The position numbers and the translations under genes are program-made. Shown one piece after another: positions 1 through 7,520 of a stretch of DNA of 8,890 nt; the stretch's first letter is position 1; each line of letters opens with the position of its first letter. Origin of the DNA: CAVXAE01 sp044225565 (GTDB lineage: Bacteria; Pseudomonadota; Gammaproteobacteria; Steroidobacterales; Steroidobacteraceae); NCBI GenBank assembly GCA_044225565.1, contig JBGAIL010000191.1:1-8890 (forward strand), given 5' to 3'. The notes under the pieces are model-generated. The model did not search any database and was not told the origin of the DNA. It saw only the letters and a list, made by a program, of their open reading frames with translations.

Positions 1-55
1 TCGGGCGTGTCGCGGTGGCTCTTCGTCGGGCAGCTCGCGACTGCGGTGGCAGGCC

Positions 56-706
56 TCAATCCCGGTCCGGCGCGCCGGGCGGGAAGAATTTCCGGTAAGG
101 CCGCGCCTCATCGACTGCGCGCGCAACCGAAGGGCGCGCGAGCAGCCGCTGACGATAGCCGCGAACGTTAGGGAAGCGGGCATCGATGGGATGCACCCAG
201 TCCGCATAGAAAAGGGACGGCGCCGCCGCACAGTCTCCCAGCGTGAATGCCTCGCCAACCGCCCAGCTGCGATCGCGCATTCGCGTATCCAGCCATGCAT
301 AGGCTTTCTCGAGCGCCTCGTGCGCCTCACGAACGCCGTACGGGTCCCGGTTCTCGGGGGCCCGGATGAAGTCGAAGACGACCTTCTGCATCGGCGTCAT
401 CACGTAGTTGTCGAAGAACCGGTCCATGAAGCGCGCCTCGAGGGCATCGCGCGGGATGAGCGGCACCGGCCCCGGGTGCCTCAGCGCCAGATGCTCGATG
501 ATCACCGTGGTCTCGATGACCGGATGGCCATCGTCCACCAGCACCGGGAAGCGCTTCAGCGGCCAGATCGCCTCGAGCTCGGTGAAGGCCTGCGGATCCT
601 CCGGGCCGAGCAGGCGATACGTGAACGGCGTGGCGTTCTCGTAGAGGGCGATCAGCACCTTCTGGCAGTAGGACGAGAACGGATGCGCGTAGAGGATGAT
701 GCTCAT
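56..706 (-). CDS. Glutathione S-transferase family protein
   Basis: This 216-residue protein has the usual length and two-domain layout of a cytosolic GST. GSTs typically conjugate glutathione to electrophiles or act as glutathione-dependent isomerases or reductases; the substrate here is unknown. The N-terminal thioredoxin-like domain (about residues 1-77) begins SIILYAHPFSSYCQKV, with Ser11, Ser12, Tyr13 and Cys14 where catalytic residues usually lie. It also has the cis-proline of FPVL (Pro54) and an IET turn (Glu65-Thr66) at the usual gamma-glutamyl binding site. The all-helical C-terminal domain carries FTLGD (154-158), which matches the GST N-capping box. I chose the ATG at 706 because a GAGG lies 6 nt upstream and the fold starts there; the longer in-frame version to 778 would overlap the upstream gene. 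It is the last visible gene of the leftward operon, 8 bp after the DUF5996 gene. The family is secure; the subclass is not. Confidence 0.9.
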   Translation of the reverse strand: MSIILYAHPFSSYCQKVLIALYENATPFTYRLLGPEDPQAFTELEAIWPLKRFPVLVDDGHPVIETTVIIEHLALRHPGPVPLIPRDALEARFMDRFFDNYVMTPMQKVVFDFIRAPENRDPYGVREAHEALEKAYAWLDTRMRDRSWAVGEAFTLGDCAAAPSLFYADWVHPIDARFPNVRGYRQRLLARPSVARAVDEARPYRKFFPPGAPDRD

Positions 707-712
707 CGAAAA

Positions 713-717
713 CCTCA
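713..717 (-). promoter_or_regulatory. Ribosome binding site of the GST gene, overlapping the upstream stop codon
   Basis: On the minus strand TGAGG contains both the TGA stop of the DUF5996 gene (717-715) and a GAGG Shine-Dalgarno core 6 nt before the ATG at 706. This decides the GST start and suggests that translation of the two genes is coupled. Confidence 0.6.
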
Positions 718-1656
718 ATCGACCCTGCGGGGTACGCCTGGAACGCCCTGCTCGCAATCGAGCGCCGCGCGGTCCCAACCGCCCAGCGTCGCCGCGGCAT
801 CGTAGCTGCTCTGCAGGAAGGCGAGCAGCTCGATCCGCGGGTCTCTCGCGGTGCGCACCGCTTCATAGGGCAATATGAACTCGCGCAGAGCGGTGTCGTA
901 GACGGCCGCAGCCGGCCGCACTCGCGCCGAGGCGAACCCGGCCGGCTCGGGGTAGGCGTAGCAGTAGAACGCCGCGTCGTCGTATCCACCGCCACCGGGC
1001 CAGAAGCCGGCGCTGCAGACCTCGTGCGAGTAGGCTTCGCGGGTGATGGCGTCCGGCAGCCCGGGCACGCCGCCCGGATGCCTGGGCGCGCGCCTTCCGG
1101 AAAAGCGCGTCACGGCCAGGTCGAAGCTCCCCCAGAAAAAATGCACCGGGCTCGACTTGCCCAGAAATCCCGTCCGGAACTCCTGCATCACCGATGCGCT
1201 GCTCGAGAGCGCATGCCAGAAGCGGGTCACCGCGCGCGGATCGTAAGCGCGATGCTCGCGATCCTCGGCGAAAGGAACCGGATCCGGCACTTCGCTCGGC
1301 TTGCCGTGGATGCGCACGTCGATGCCGATCTCCTTGAGGTCGGCCAGCACGTCCGCGTAGAAGTTCGCGATGGACTGCTCCTTCAATGGCAGGCTGCGGC
1401 GCTGCTCGTCGCTGGCCTCGATGAAGAGCCGGTGCTCGAAGAAGTCGAGCTCGATGCGGAACGTGCGCGCGCGGTACGGGATGGGCCCCGTGGTGAGGCC
1501 GCGCACCGACGGATACAGCGTCGCGTGCCAGGAATGATTCTGCCATGGCGTGAGTGCCAGCCGGATCTTGCCGACGACCTGCGCGCGCAGGTGCAGGCTG
1601 GCACAGGTGTCGCGCCACTCGGCGTAACGGAGCGCAGGCCAGGATTCATGTGCCAT
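715..1656 (-). CDS. DUF5996 family protein of unknown function
   Basis: This 313-residue soluble protein has no signal peptide or membrane segment. I recognise it as DUF5996 from its opening (SWPALRYAEWRDTCASLHL, residues 5-23), the QVVGKIRLALTPWQNHSWH block (26-44), GLTTGPIPY (53-61), PVHFFWGSFDLAVTRFSG (170-187) and the C-terminal HEVCSAGFWPGGG (211-223) followed by FYCYAYPEP (230-238). The length is normal for the family. No biochemical function is established that I know of, and I see no nucleotide-binding or classical metal-binding motif, although conserved His, Trp and Cys residues cluster in the blocks above. It lies 31 bp downstream of the LysA-like gene and 8 bp upstream of the GST gene in the same orientation, so it is probably co-transcribed with both. 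The ATG at 1656 begins directly at the conserved N-terminal block, but no strong Shine-Dalgarno sequence precedes it. Confidence 0.85.
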   Translation of the reverse strand: MAHESWPALRYAEWRDTCASLHLRAQVVGKIRLALTPWQNHSWHATLYPSVRGLTTGPIPYRARTFRIELDFFEHRLFIEASDEQRRSLPLKEQSIANFYADVLADLKEIGIDVRIHGKPSEVPDPVPFAEDREHRAYDPRAVTRFWHALSSSASVMQEFRTGFLGKSSPVHFFWGSFDLAVTRFSGRRAPRHPGGVPGLPDAITREAYSHEVCSAGFWPGGGGYDDAAFYCYAYPEPAGFASARVRPAAAVYDTALREFILPYEAVRTARDPRIELLAFLQSSYDAAATLGGWDRAALDCEQGVPGVPRRVD

Positions 1657-1687
1657 GGGAGTCGCTCGGTGAGACGGATAGCGGATT

Positions 1688-2923
1688 CTACCCGCGCCCG
1701 TCCGTACTTCCGTCCGGCGACACCACGAGCTGCTGCGCGAACGGGCGGGCGCAGTGGTAGGACGCCATCGAAGTGCCGTAGCCGCCCGCGTTCAGGAACG
1801 CGAGGATGTCGCCTTCGCGCACCTCGGGTAGCTCGCGATCCTCGGCGAACAGGTCACCCGCCTCGTTGATGTGGCCCGCCACCGTACAGCGCATGGAAGG
1901 CGGCTCGCCCGCCGCCCGGCACACCACGATCTCCTGTCGGTAGTGGTACACGAACGGCAGGTTGAAGTTGTTGTGACCGCAGTCCACGCCCACGAACCGC
2001 ACGCCGCCCTTCTCCTCCACCGTGACCACCTCGACGAGCAGCATCGCTGCATCCTTCGCCAGATAATCGCCGGGCTCCGTGAAGATGGTGGCACCGAGCG
2101 CGCCGAGATGCCTGCCGATGCCCCGCGCGTAGGCGTCGAGATCGACGCCCTGGTCACCCGGCTCCAGCGGGATGCCCAGGCCACCACCGACGTTGAAATA
2201 GCGCAGGCCCGGGATGCGGCGCGCCATGGCCGCTCCGCGCTCGACCGCGGCGAGAAAGGTTTCCAGCCCGGCCTGCAGCCAGCCCGAGCCGACGTGGAAA
2301 TGCAGGCCCTGCACCTCGAGCCCGCATTCGCGCGCGAGCGCCAGCGCCTCCTCGAAACGATCCGCGTAGATGCCGAACTTCGTGGGCTTCTCGCCCGCGT
2401 ATGACAGCTTCTCGGAATAGCCCGTGCCGATCTGCGGATTCACGCGCAGGCCTATGGCGCGACCCCGTGCCCGGCGACCCACGCGGCGGATGGCACTGAG
2501 CGAATCGAGATTCAGGATCACGGGCTGCGAGAGGATCACGTCGAGATCACGCTCGCTCAGATTCGTGCCCGTGTAGGAGATCTCCTCCGGCTTCCAGCCG
2601 GCACCGAGCGCGATGAGCACCTCGTGCGGTGAGCAGCAGTCGATGCCCACGTTGCCGAGCGCGCGCAGCGTCGAAAGATAAGCGGGCAGGCGGTTGGCTT
2701 TGAGCGCGTAGTGGAGCCGGTGCGGCAGCTGCGCGCGCTCGAAAGCAGCCTGCAGGCGCCGCGCGTTCGCGGCCAGCCGCTGCGTGTCGTAGACGAAAAG
2801 CGGTGTGCCGTGCCGATGCGCGAGGGATTCGGCATCCCGACCGGCGAAGCGAAGCCGGCCTTCGACGACCTCGAGGCCTTCGCGCTGCCACCAGGGAGAC
2901 GGAGTCTTGCGGGTTGCGCTCAT
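1688..2923 (-). CDS. LysA-like fold-III PLP-dependent decarboxylase with altered active-site motif
   Basis: This 411-residue protein belongs to the Orn/DAP/Arg decarboxylase 2 family, whose best-known bacterial member, LysA, decarboxylates meso-diaminopimelate to lysine. Visible PLP-site elements are HYALKAN (Lys75 as Schiff-base lysine), LHFHVGSG (207-214), NVGGGLG (244-250) and NAGGYGTSMAS (378-388, with the PLP-contacting Tyr382). Length and order fit the family. Two signature positions differ. The Cys-Glu-x-x-Asp motif of LysA and ornithine decarboxylases reads Asn-Glu-Ala-Gly-Asp (353-357), so the catalytic cysteine is missing. The usual EPGR reads EPGDY (283-287). I therefore call it LysA-like rather than LysA; the substrate is unknown and it may not be a lysine biosynthesis enzyme. 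It begins 9 bp after the NodT gene stop with no clear Shine-Dalgarno, which suggests coupled translation within the efflux operon. Confidence 0.85.
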   Translation of the reverse strand: MSATRKTPSPWWQREGLEVVEGRLRFAGRDAESLAHRHGTPLFVYDTQRLAANARRLQAAFERAQLPHRLHYALKANRLPAYLSTLRALGNVGIDCCSPHEVLIALGAGWKPEEISYTGTNLSERDLDVILSQPVILNLDSLSAIRRVGRRARGRAIGLRVNPQIGTGYSEKLSYAGEKPTKFGIYADRFEEALALARECGLEVQGLHFHVGSGWLQAGLETFLAAVERGAAMARRIPGLRYFNVGGGLGIPLEPGDQGVDLDAYARGIGRHLGALGATIFTEPGDYLAKDAAMLLVEVVTVEEKGGVRFVGVDCGHNNFNLPFVYHYRQEIVVCRAAGEPPSMRCTVAGHINEAGDLFAEDRELPEVREGDILAFLNAGGYGTSMASYHCARPFAQQLVVSPDGSTDGRG

Positions 2924-2932
2924 GCCGCGAGT

Positions 2933-4318
2933 CTAACGCGGCGAGCTTCCCCCGAGGGACTGGAACAACAGCGTGCGGTTGTCGAGCTGGGCGAGCCGAT
3001 TCTCCAGCGCCGCGGCTTCCGCGGAGCGGCGCGTTCCCTGCGCGCTGAGCCAGTCCCGCAAGGGAACCGCGCCGGCACGGTAACGGATCTCGTAGAGCCT
3101 TTCCGCCGTGCGTGCATCAGTGAGCGCCCGCTCGAGCTGTTCCTGCCGCATCTGCAGTTGAGTGCCAGCGGACAGGGCGTTGTCGACATCCGCCAGTGCC
3201 TGGCGGAAGGCCTGGCGAAAGCCGGCGACGGCCTCTTCATACTGCGCGCGAGTGACGGCGCGCGTGAGCCTCACGCGATCGAAATTCAGGAACGGCAGCG
3301 ACAGGCTCGCGGACAGGACACCTACCGGATCGCTCAGCACTTTGCGGAGCGCGTCGCTGGAACCCCCGACCTCACCCGTGAGCACGAGCGCCGGATAGAA
3401 GGCGGCATTCGCGGCATCCCTGGATGCGAGCGTGGCGCGCAAGCGCGCTTCCGCGGCGCGCAGATCCGGGCGACGCGAAAGGATTTCGGCCGGCAGGCCC
3501 GGGGCGACGGCCGGCAGCGGAGCAGCGGCAGGCGATGCAGGCTCGTAAGGCGACGGCGTGCTTCCGTCCAGCAGCACATCCAGGGCGTTGCCGGCTTCGA
3601 CGCGCTGCTGTGCGAGCAGGGTTCGTGCTGCCTCCTGGTTGGCGAGCACGGTGCGCGCTTCGGCGAGCTCGAGACCGGAGGCGGCGCCAGCCCGGTATTG
3701 GGTTTCCACCAGTGACAGGGTGCGCTTCGCATCGGCGAGCGTTTCGTCGTCCAGCGCCAGTCGATCGTCCAGGTAGCCGAGCAGGAAATGCAGGTGGATG
3801 GCGGTTCCGACGAGCGTGAGCGCGGTGGCTTCGCGGTCTTCGGCGGTGGCACGCGCTTCCCAGCGGGCTGCGTCGCGCGAAGCGGTGAGCCGACCCCACA
3901 GGTCCAGCTCGTAAGACGCGGCCAGAGACGCTCCATAGCTGCGGGTGGCGTCGCCGCCGTCGAGCGGCTTTTGCCGGCTGGCGGATGCCCCCGCGCTGAT
4001 CTGCGGGAAGAGATCGTTGCGTGCGAGCCCCGCCAGCGCCTGCGCCTGACGCACACGGGCCGTGGCGGCGGCCAGATCGTTGTTCGTGCGCAGGGCGCGT
4101 TCGACGAGCGCCGTCAGCTGGGCATCCTGGAACTCGGCCCACCAGGCATCCGGTACCGCCGCAGTATTCTCCGTTGCACCTGCCGCCGCCGCTGGTGCAT
4201 GTGCCCATTCCGCCGGCGCGGCGACCGCTGGTCGCTCGTAATCCGTGCGCCTGAGCGCGCACCCACCCAGCAATGAGACAGCCGTGACGAGCGCCGCGAA
4301 TGTGACCTCTCTGCTCAT
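2933..4318 (-). CDS. NodT-family efflux outer-membrane lipoprotein (TolC-like channel)
   Basis: This 461-residue outer-membrane factor forms the exit duct of a tripartite efflux pump. The N-terminus is a lipoprotein signal (residues 1-19) with lipobox LLGGC, giving a lipidated Cys20; the following Ala is compatible with outer-membrane sorting. Two OEP (outer-membrane efflux protein) repeats follow, one around residues 60-250 and the other around 275-455. They include the family motif SYELDLWGRL (135-144), LVETQYRAGAASGLELAEA (203-221), LSRRPDLRAAEARLRA (280-295) and SLPFLNFDRVR (340-350). The open frame extends upstream to 4525, but the lipoprotein signal fixes the start at the ATG at 4318. 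That ATG overlaps the MacB stop as ATGA, so translation of the pump genes is coupled. It should pair with the MacA-like adaptor and MacB-like transporter encoded just upstream. The family is certain; the exported substrate is not known. Confidence 0.93.
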   Translation of the reverse strand: MSREVTFAALVTAVSLLGGCALRRTDYERPAVAAPAEWAHAPAAAAGATENTAAVPDAWWAEFQDAQLTALVERALRTNNDLAAATARVRQAQALAGLARNDLFPQISAGASASRQKPLDGGDATRSYGASLAASYELDLWGRLTASRDAARWEARATAEDREATALTLVGTAIHLHFLLGYLDDRLALDDETLADAKRTLSLVETQYRAGAASGLELAEARTVLANQEAARTLLAQQRVEAGNALDVLLDGSTPSPYEPASPAAAPLPAVAPGLPAEILSRRPDLRAAEARLRATLASRDAANAAFYPALVLTGEVGGSSDALRKVLSDPVGVLSASLSLPFLNFDRVRLTRAVTRAQYEEAVAGFRQAFRQALADVDNALSAGTQLQMRQEQLERALTDARTAERLYEIRYRAGAVPLRDWLSAQGTRRSAEAAALENRLAQLDNRTLLFQSLGGSSPR

Positions 4319-6264
4319 TCGCTCGCCAACGCCTGCACGGGGTTCAACCGTGCCGCATTGCGCGCCGGCAGGTAACCGAACACGAGCCCGATGGCCGTAG
4401 CGCAGGCAAAAGCCGCGACGATGGAAACCGTGGAATACACCATCTCGAACTGCTTGGTGAAATGTCCGAACGCGGCTCCGAGGCCCAGGGCAAGCACGAT
4501 GCCCATCACCCCACCGATGAGGCACACCAGCACCGCCTCGATGAGGAACTGCGCCTGGATGTCGCTGCGCCTCGCCCCCACCGCCATGCGCACCCCGATC
4601 TCGCCGGTGCGCTCCGACACCGACACCAGCATGATGTTCATCACTCCGATGCCGCCGACGATCAGCGAGATCACCGCGATGGAGGAGATGAGCAGCGACA
4701 TGGTGCGCGCGGTGCCCTCGATGGTCTTGCGGATGATGTCCGCATTCTCGATGTAGAAATCCTTGTTCCCGCCGCGCCGGATGGTGAGCAGCCGCGTCAC
4801 CGCCTGCTCCGCCGCACCCGCCGAAACGCCGTCCTTCACCCGCACGATGAGGCTGCGCACGCGCGAGCGCCCCATCACCCGGCTCGCCAGCGTGGTGTAC
4901 GGCGCGAAGACGACGAGATTCTCGTTGTTCGAATCGAGCACCGCGCTCGGCGCGGCGACACCGACTATGCGCACCGGCAGGTTGCCGAGCAGGATGACCT
5001 GGCCGATGACCTGACCGCCGTTGGGGAACAGCGTCTTGCGCCCCTTCTGGTCGATGATGACGTCCTGGGCGCGGCGCTTCACGGCATCCGATCCGAATGC
5101 AACCCCTTCCGCCATGCGGATGCCGGTGACCTCGAAGTACTGCTCGTTGACTCCGATGACTTCGGCGTTCGCGGCGACGTTGTCGAACCGCGCCACCAGC
5201 GCCGTCTCGCTCTTCGGCGAGGCCGCGGCGATGTACTGCTCGTTCGCGAGCGCTTCGGCGTCCTCCGGCCGCAGCGGCACGCGCCGGTTTCCTCGGATGT
5301 CCCCGAATCCCCAGCCCGCCCAGATCTCGATGGTGTTGGTTCCCATGTAGCTGATCTCGGCGAGCACCTTGCGCCGCGACCCCTCTCCCAGCGCGACCAC
5401 CGACACCACCGAGGCGATGCCGATGATGATGCCGAGCATGGTGAGGAACGTGCGCATGCGGTGCGCTTTCATGGCGAGCAGCGCCATGCGCGCGGCTTCC
5501 CCGACCTGGTCCGTCACCTGACGCAGGCCGCGCTCGATGTGCGCCCCGGCGCCCGCGGCCCTGGTGGCCGCAGCCGGAGTATTGCGACGGTCGCTGACGA
5601 TCTCGCCATCCGCAATCTCGATGATGCGATCCGCATGCGCGGCCACGTGCGAATCGTGCGTCACCAGGATGATGGTGCGCCCTTCCGCGTGCAGCTCGCG
5701 CAGGATCTTCATGACCTCCTGCCCGCTGCGACTGTCCAGCGCGCCGGTGGGCTCGTCGGCGAAGATGATCTCGCCGCCGTTCATGAGCGCGCGGGCGATG
5801 GACACGCGCTGCTGCTGGCCGCCGGACAGCTGGCCCGGACGATGCCCCGTGCGGTCCTCGAGGCCGAGCCGCCCGAGCAGCGCCGCTGCGCGGACGTGCC
5901 GATCCGCACGCGCGACGCCGGCATAGATGGCAGGCACCTCGACGTTCGCCAGCGCCGGAAGATCCGAAAGCAGGTGATAGCGCTGGAAGATGAACCCGAA
6001 ATGCTCGCGCCGCAGCTCGGCGAGCTCGTCGGGATCCAGCTGGCTCGTGTCGCGGCCGGCCACCTTGTAGGCCCCGCGCGTCGGCTGGTCCAGGCAGCCC
6101 ATGATGTTCATCAGCGTGGACTTGCCCGATCCGGAGGCGCCGATGATGGCCACCATCTCGCCGGCCTCGATGGAAAGGTTCACGTTCTTCAGGACGGCGA
6201 CCGTGCCCTCGCCCGCGGGAAACTCCCGCCAGAGACCCTGCACTTCGAGCAGCGGTCCGCCCAC
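4315..6264 (-). CDS. macB: MacB-like ABC transporter, fused ATPase and permease
   Basis: This 649-residue inner-membrane protein has the full MacB architecture. The N-terminal ATPase shows Walker A GASGSGKST (42-50), Q-loop Gln94 (FQRYHLL), signature LSGGQQQR (146-153), Walker B IIFADE (166-171) and H-loop His203. A linker follows, then TM1 (about 272-293), a large periplasmic domain (about 295-520) and TM2-TM4 (about 521-549, 573-599 and 611-631), ending in the FtsX-type PARNAARLNPVQALA. MacB is a mechanotransmitting ABC pump that uses ATP to drive substrates from the periplasm through MacA and an outer-membrane channel; known substrates of relatives include macrolides, peptides and siderophores. 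It starts at GTG (6264), 3 bp after the MacA stop, with GAGAGG 9 nt upstream. No key residue is missing. Naming it macB is by family; macrolide export is not shown. Confidence 0.95.
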   Translation of the reverse strand: MGGPLLEVQGLWREFPAGEGTVAVLKNVNLSIEAGEMVAIIGASGSGKSTLMNIMGCLDQPTRGAYKVAGRDTSQLDPDELAELRREHFGFIFQRYHLLSDLPALANVEVPAIYAGVARADRHVRAAALLGRLGLEDRTGHRPGQLSGGQQQRVSIARALMNGGEIIFADEPTGALDSRSGQEVMKILRELHAEGRTIILVTHDSHVAAHADRIIEIADGEIVSDRRNTPAAATRAAGAGAHIERGLRQVTDQVGEAARMALLAMKAHRMRTFLTMLGIIIGIASVVSVVALGEGSRRKVLAEISYMGTNTIEIWAGWGFGDIRGNRRVPLRPEDAEALANEQYIAAASPKSETALVARFDNVAANAEVIGVNEQYFEVTGIRMAEGVAFGSDAVKRRAQDVIIDQKGRKTLFPNGGQVIGQVILLGNLPVRIVGVAAPSAVLDSNNENLVVFAPYTTLASRVMGRSRVRSLIVRVKDGVSAGAAEQAVTRLLTIRRGGNKDFYIENADIIRKTIEGTARTMSLLISSIAVISLIVGGIGVMNIMLVSVSERTGEIGVRMAVGARRSDIQAQFLIEAVLVCLIGGVMGIVLALGLGAAFGHFTKQFEMVYSTVSIVAAFACATAIGLVFGYLPARNAARLNPVQALASE

Positions 6265-6267
6265 GGC

Positions 6268-7467
6268 TCAGCGCCTCTCGCCGGCGGCCTTCTCGGCATC
6301 CGCCGCGTCGCCGATGACCACCCGCTCGCCTTCGCCCAGGCCGTGCATGATCTGGACGGCGATGTTGTTGTTGATGCCGATGCGGACCTGCCGCGGCTGC
6401 GGTTTGCCTTCCGCGTCGAGCACCTGCACGGTGTAGGTGCCGTCCTTGGCGCGAGCGCCCAGGGCGGTGGCCGGGATCATGAGCGCGTTCCTCGCCTCAT
6501 CCAGCACGATGTACACCTGCGCCGTCATGGACGGCCGCAGCTCGCCATTCGGGTTCGGCATGTCGAACAGGCCGTTGTAGTAGATGGCCGCCGCGACGTT
6601 GGAATTGGAGCTCGAGCCCCCGCCGCCGGTGTTGAGTGCCTTGTCGATGATGGAGGCCGGCGCGGGCTCCACGGAGCGCAGCGTGGCGTAGTAGCGCTTG
6701 TCCGACTCGCCCAGGATGGTGAAGTACACCTTCTGGCCGGCCCGCACGCGCGTGATGTCCGCTTCGGAGATCTCGGCGCGCACCTTCATGACGTCGAGCT
6801 TGGCGATGAGCACGATGGTGGGCGCGGACTGGTTGGCGTTCACCGTGCGGCCCTCTTCCGTGACCACCGCGACCACCGTGCCGCTGATCGGTGCGCTGAT
6901 GCGGGTGTAGCCGAGGTCCGTCTTGGCGATGTCGACGGTGATGGCGGCCTGGCGCATCTGCGCATCGAGCGCCTCGATTTCGGCACGGGTGGTATCCAGC
7001 GTGGCTTCGGCCAGCTCGTACGTTTCCCGCGAGGTGGCGTCCTCCGCGATCATCTGCTTCTGGCGCTCGAAGGCGAGCTCGGCCTGCTTCAACGCCGCGA
7101 CCCGTGCGAGGCGTTGCGCCTTCACGTTCGCCAGCGCGGCTTCCGCGTTGCGCAGCGTGTTCTCCTGGGGAACCGAATCGATCTGCGCGATGAGCTGGCC
7201 GGTATGCACCTTGTCACCCACCTTCACGTGCAGCTGGGTGAGCTGGCCGGACACCTGCGCACCCACGTTCACCATGGTGTAAGGCTCGATGGTGCCGCTC
7301 GCCAGCACGGTGTGCTCCACGTCCTCGCGGTGGGCTTCCACCGTGAGATAGCGGGATGGCTCGGTGGCGGCCGTGAAGAGCACGCGCGCCAGGAATGCGG
7401 CGACCGCGAGGGCCACCAGCAGCAGGCCCAGCCGGGCCCCTCGGGATTTCGGGATGCGCAACATCAT
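6268..7467 (-). CDS. macA: MacA-like periplasmic adaptor (membrane fusion protein)
   Basis: This 399-residue adaptor links the MacB-like pump to the outer-membrane channel. An N-terminal signal anchor (about residues 12-33) is followed by a split lipoyl domain (about 62-97 and 186-222, with GTVVAVVTEEGRTVNANQ), an alpha-helical coiled-coil hairpin between the halves (about 104-180), a beta-barrel domain containing VYFTILGES and YYATLRSVEPAP (248-270), and a membrane-proximal domain with LMIPATALGARAKDGTYTV (329-347). A low-complexity Gly/Ser/Asn stretch (280-290) interrupts the region before AIYYNGLFDMPNPNGELRP. The start is one of two adjacent ATGs (7467 or 7464). The frame stays open to 8250, but that part is antisense to the response-regulator gene and looks nothing like an adaptor. 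It is the first gene of the leftward operon and its stop lies 3 bp from the macB start. Confidence 0.94.
   Translation of the reverse strand: MMLRIPKSRGARLGLLLVALAVAAFLARVLFTAATEPSRYLTVEAHREDVEHTVLASGTIEPYTMVNVGAQVSGQLTQLHVKVGDKVHTGQLIAQIDSVPQENTLRNAEAALANVKAQRLARVAALKQAELAFERQKQMIAEDATSRETYELAEATLDTTRAEIEALDAQMRQAAITVDIAKTDLGYTRISAPISGTVVAVVTEEGRTVNANQSAPTIVLIAKLDVMKVRAEISEADITRVRAGQKVYFTILGESDKRYYATLRSVEPAPASIIDKALNTGGGGSSSNSNVAAAIYYNGLFDMPNPNGELRPSMTAQVYIVLDEARNALMIPATALGARAKDGTYTVQVLDAEGKPQPRQVRIGINNNIAVQIMHGLGEGERVVIGDAADAEKAAGERR
6274..6279 (-). promoter_or_regulatory. Ribosome binding site supporting the GTG start of the macB-like gene
   Basis: GAGAGG on the minus strand lies inside the last codons of the macA-like gene and 9 nt before the GTG at 6264. 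It supports the GTG as the true start in the absence of a nearby ATG. Confidence 0.5.
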
Positions 7468-7488
7468 CTTGTTCTTCGCCTGGGGCGC

Positions 7489-7520
7489 TTTATGCCTCGA
7501 TCGCTCCCGCCCGTGGGTAA
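7489..7520 (-). promoter_or_regulatory. Tentative promoter of the macA-like operon
   Basis: On the minus strand CATAAA (7494-7489) matches four of six bases of a sigma-70 -10 box. The best upstream hexamer, TTACCC (7520-7515), is weak as a -35 and the spacing is 20 bp. This pattern would suit an activator-dependent promoter, because the first operator repeat (GTAAG, 7517-7521) would overlap the -35 region. The implied leader is very short, about 15 nt. Low confidence. Confidence 0.25.

Noticed and set aside
1..55. Search for a terminator after the GST stop on the minus strand.
   Set aside because: No stem-loop with a T-run is visible in these bases; the operon may continue or end beyond the window.
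1..171. Open plus-strand frame from the window edge to a TAG at 169-171, possibly the end of a neighbouring gene.
   Set aside because: The first 20 codons look mildly hydrophobic, but the frame overlaps 115 bp of the GST gene in antisense and shows no recognisable family, so a gene cannot be supported from this fragment.
4319..4525. N-terminal extension of the NodT-like frame by 69 codons.
   Set aside because: It overlaps the end of macB in another frame, and a clean lipoprotein signal starts at the ATG at 4318.
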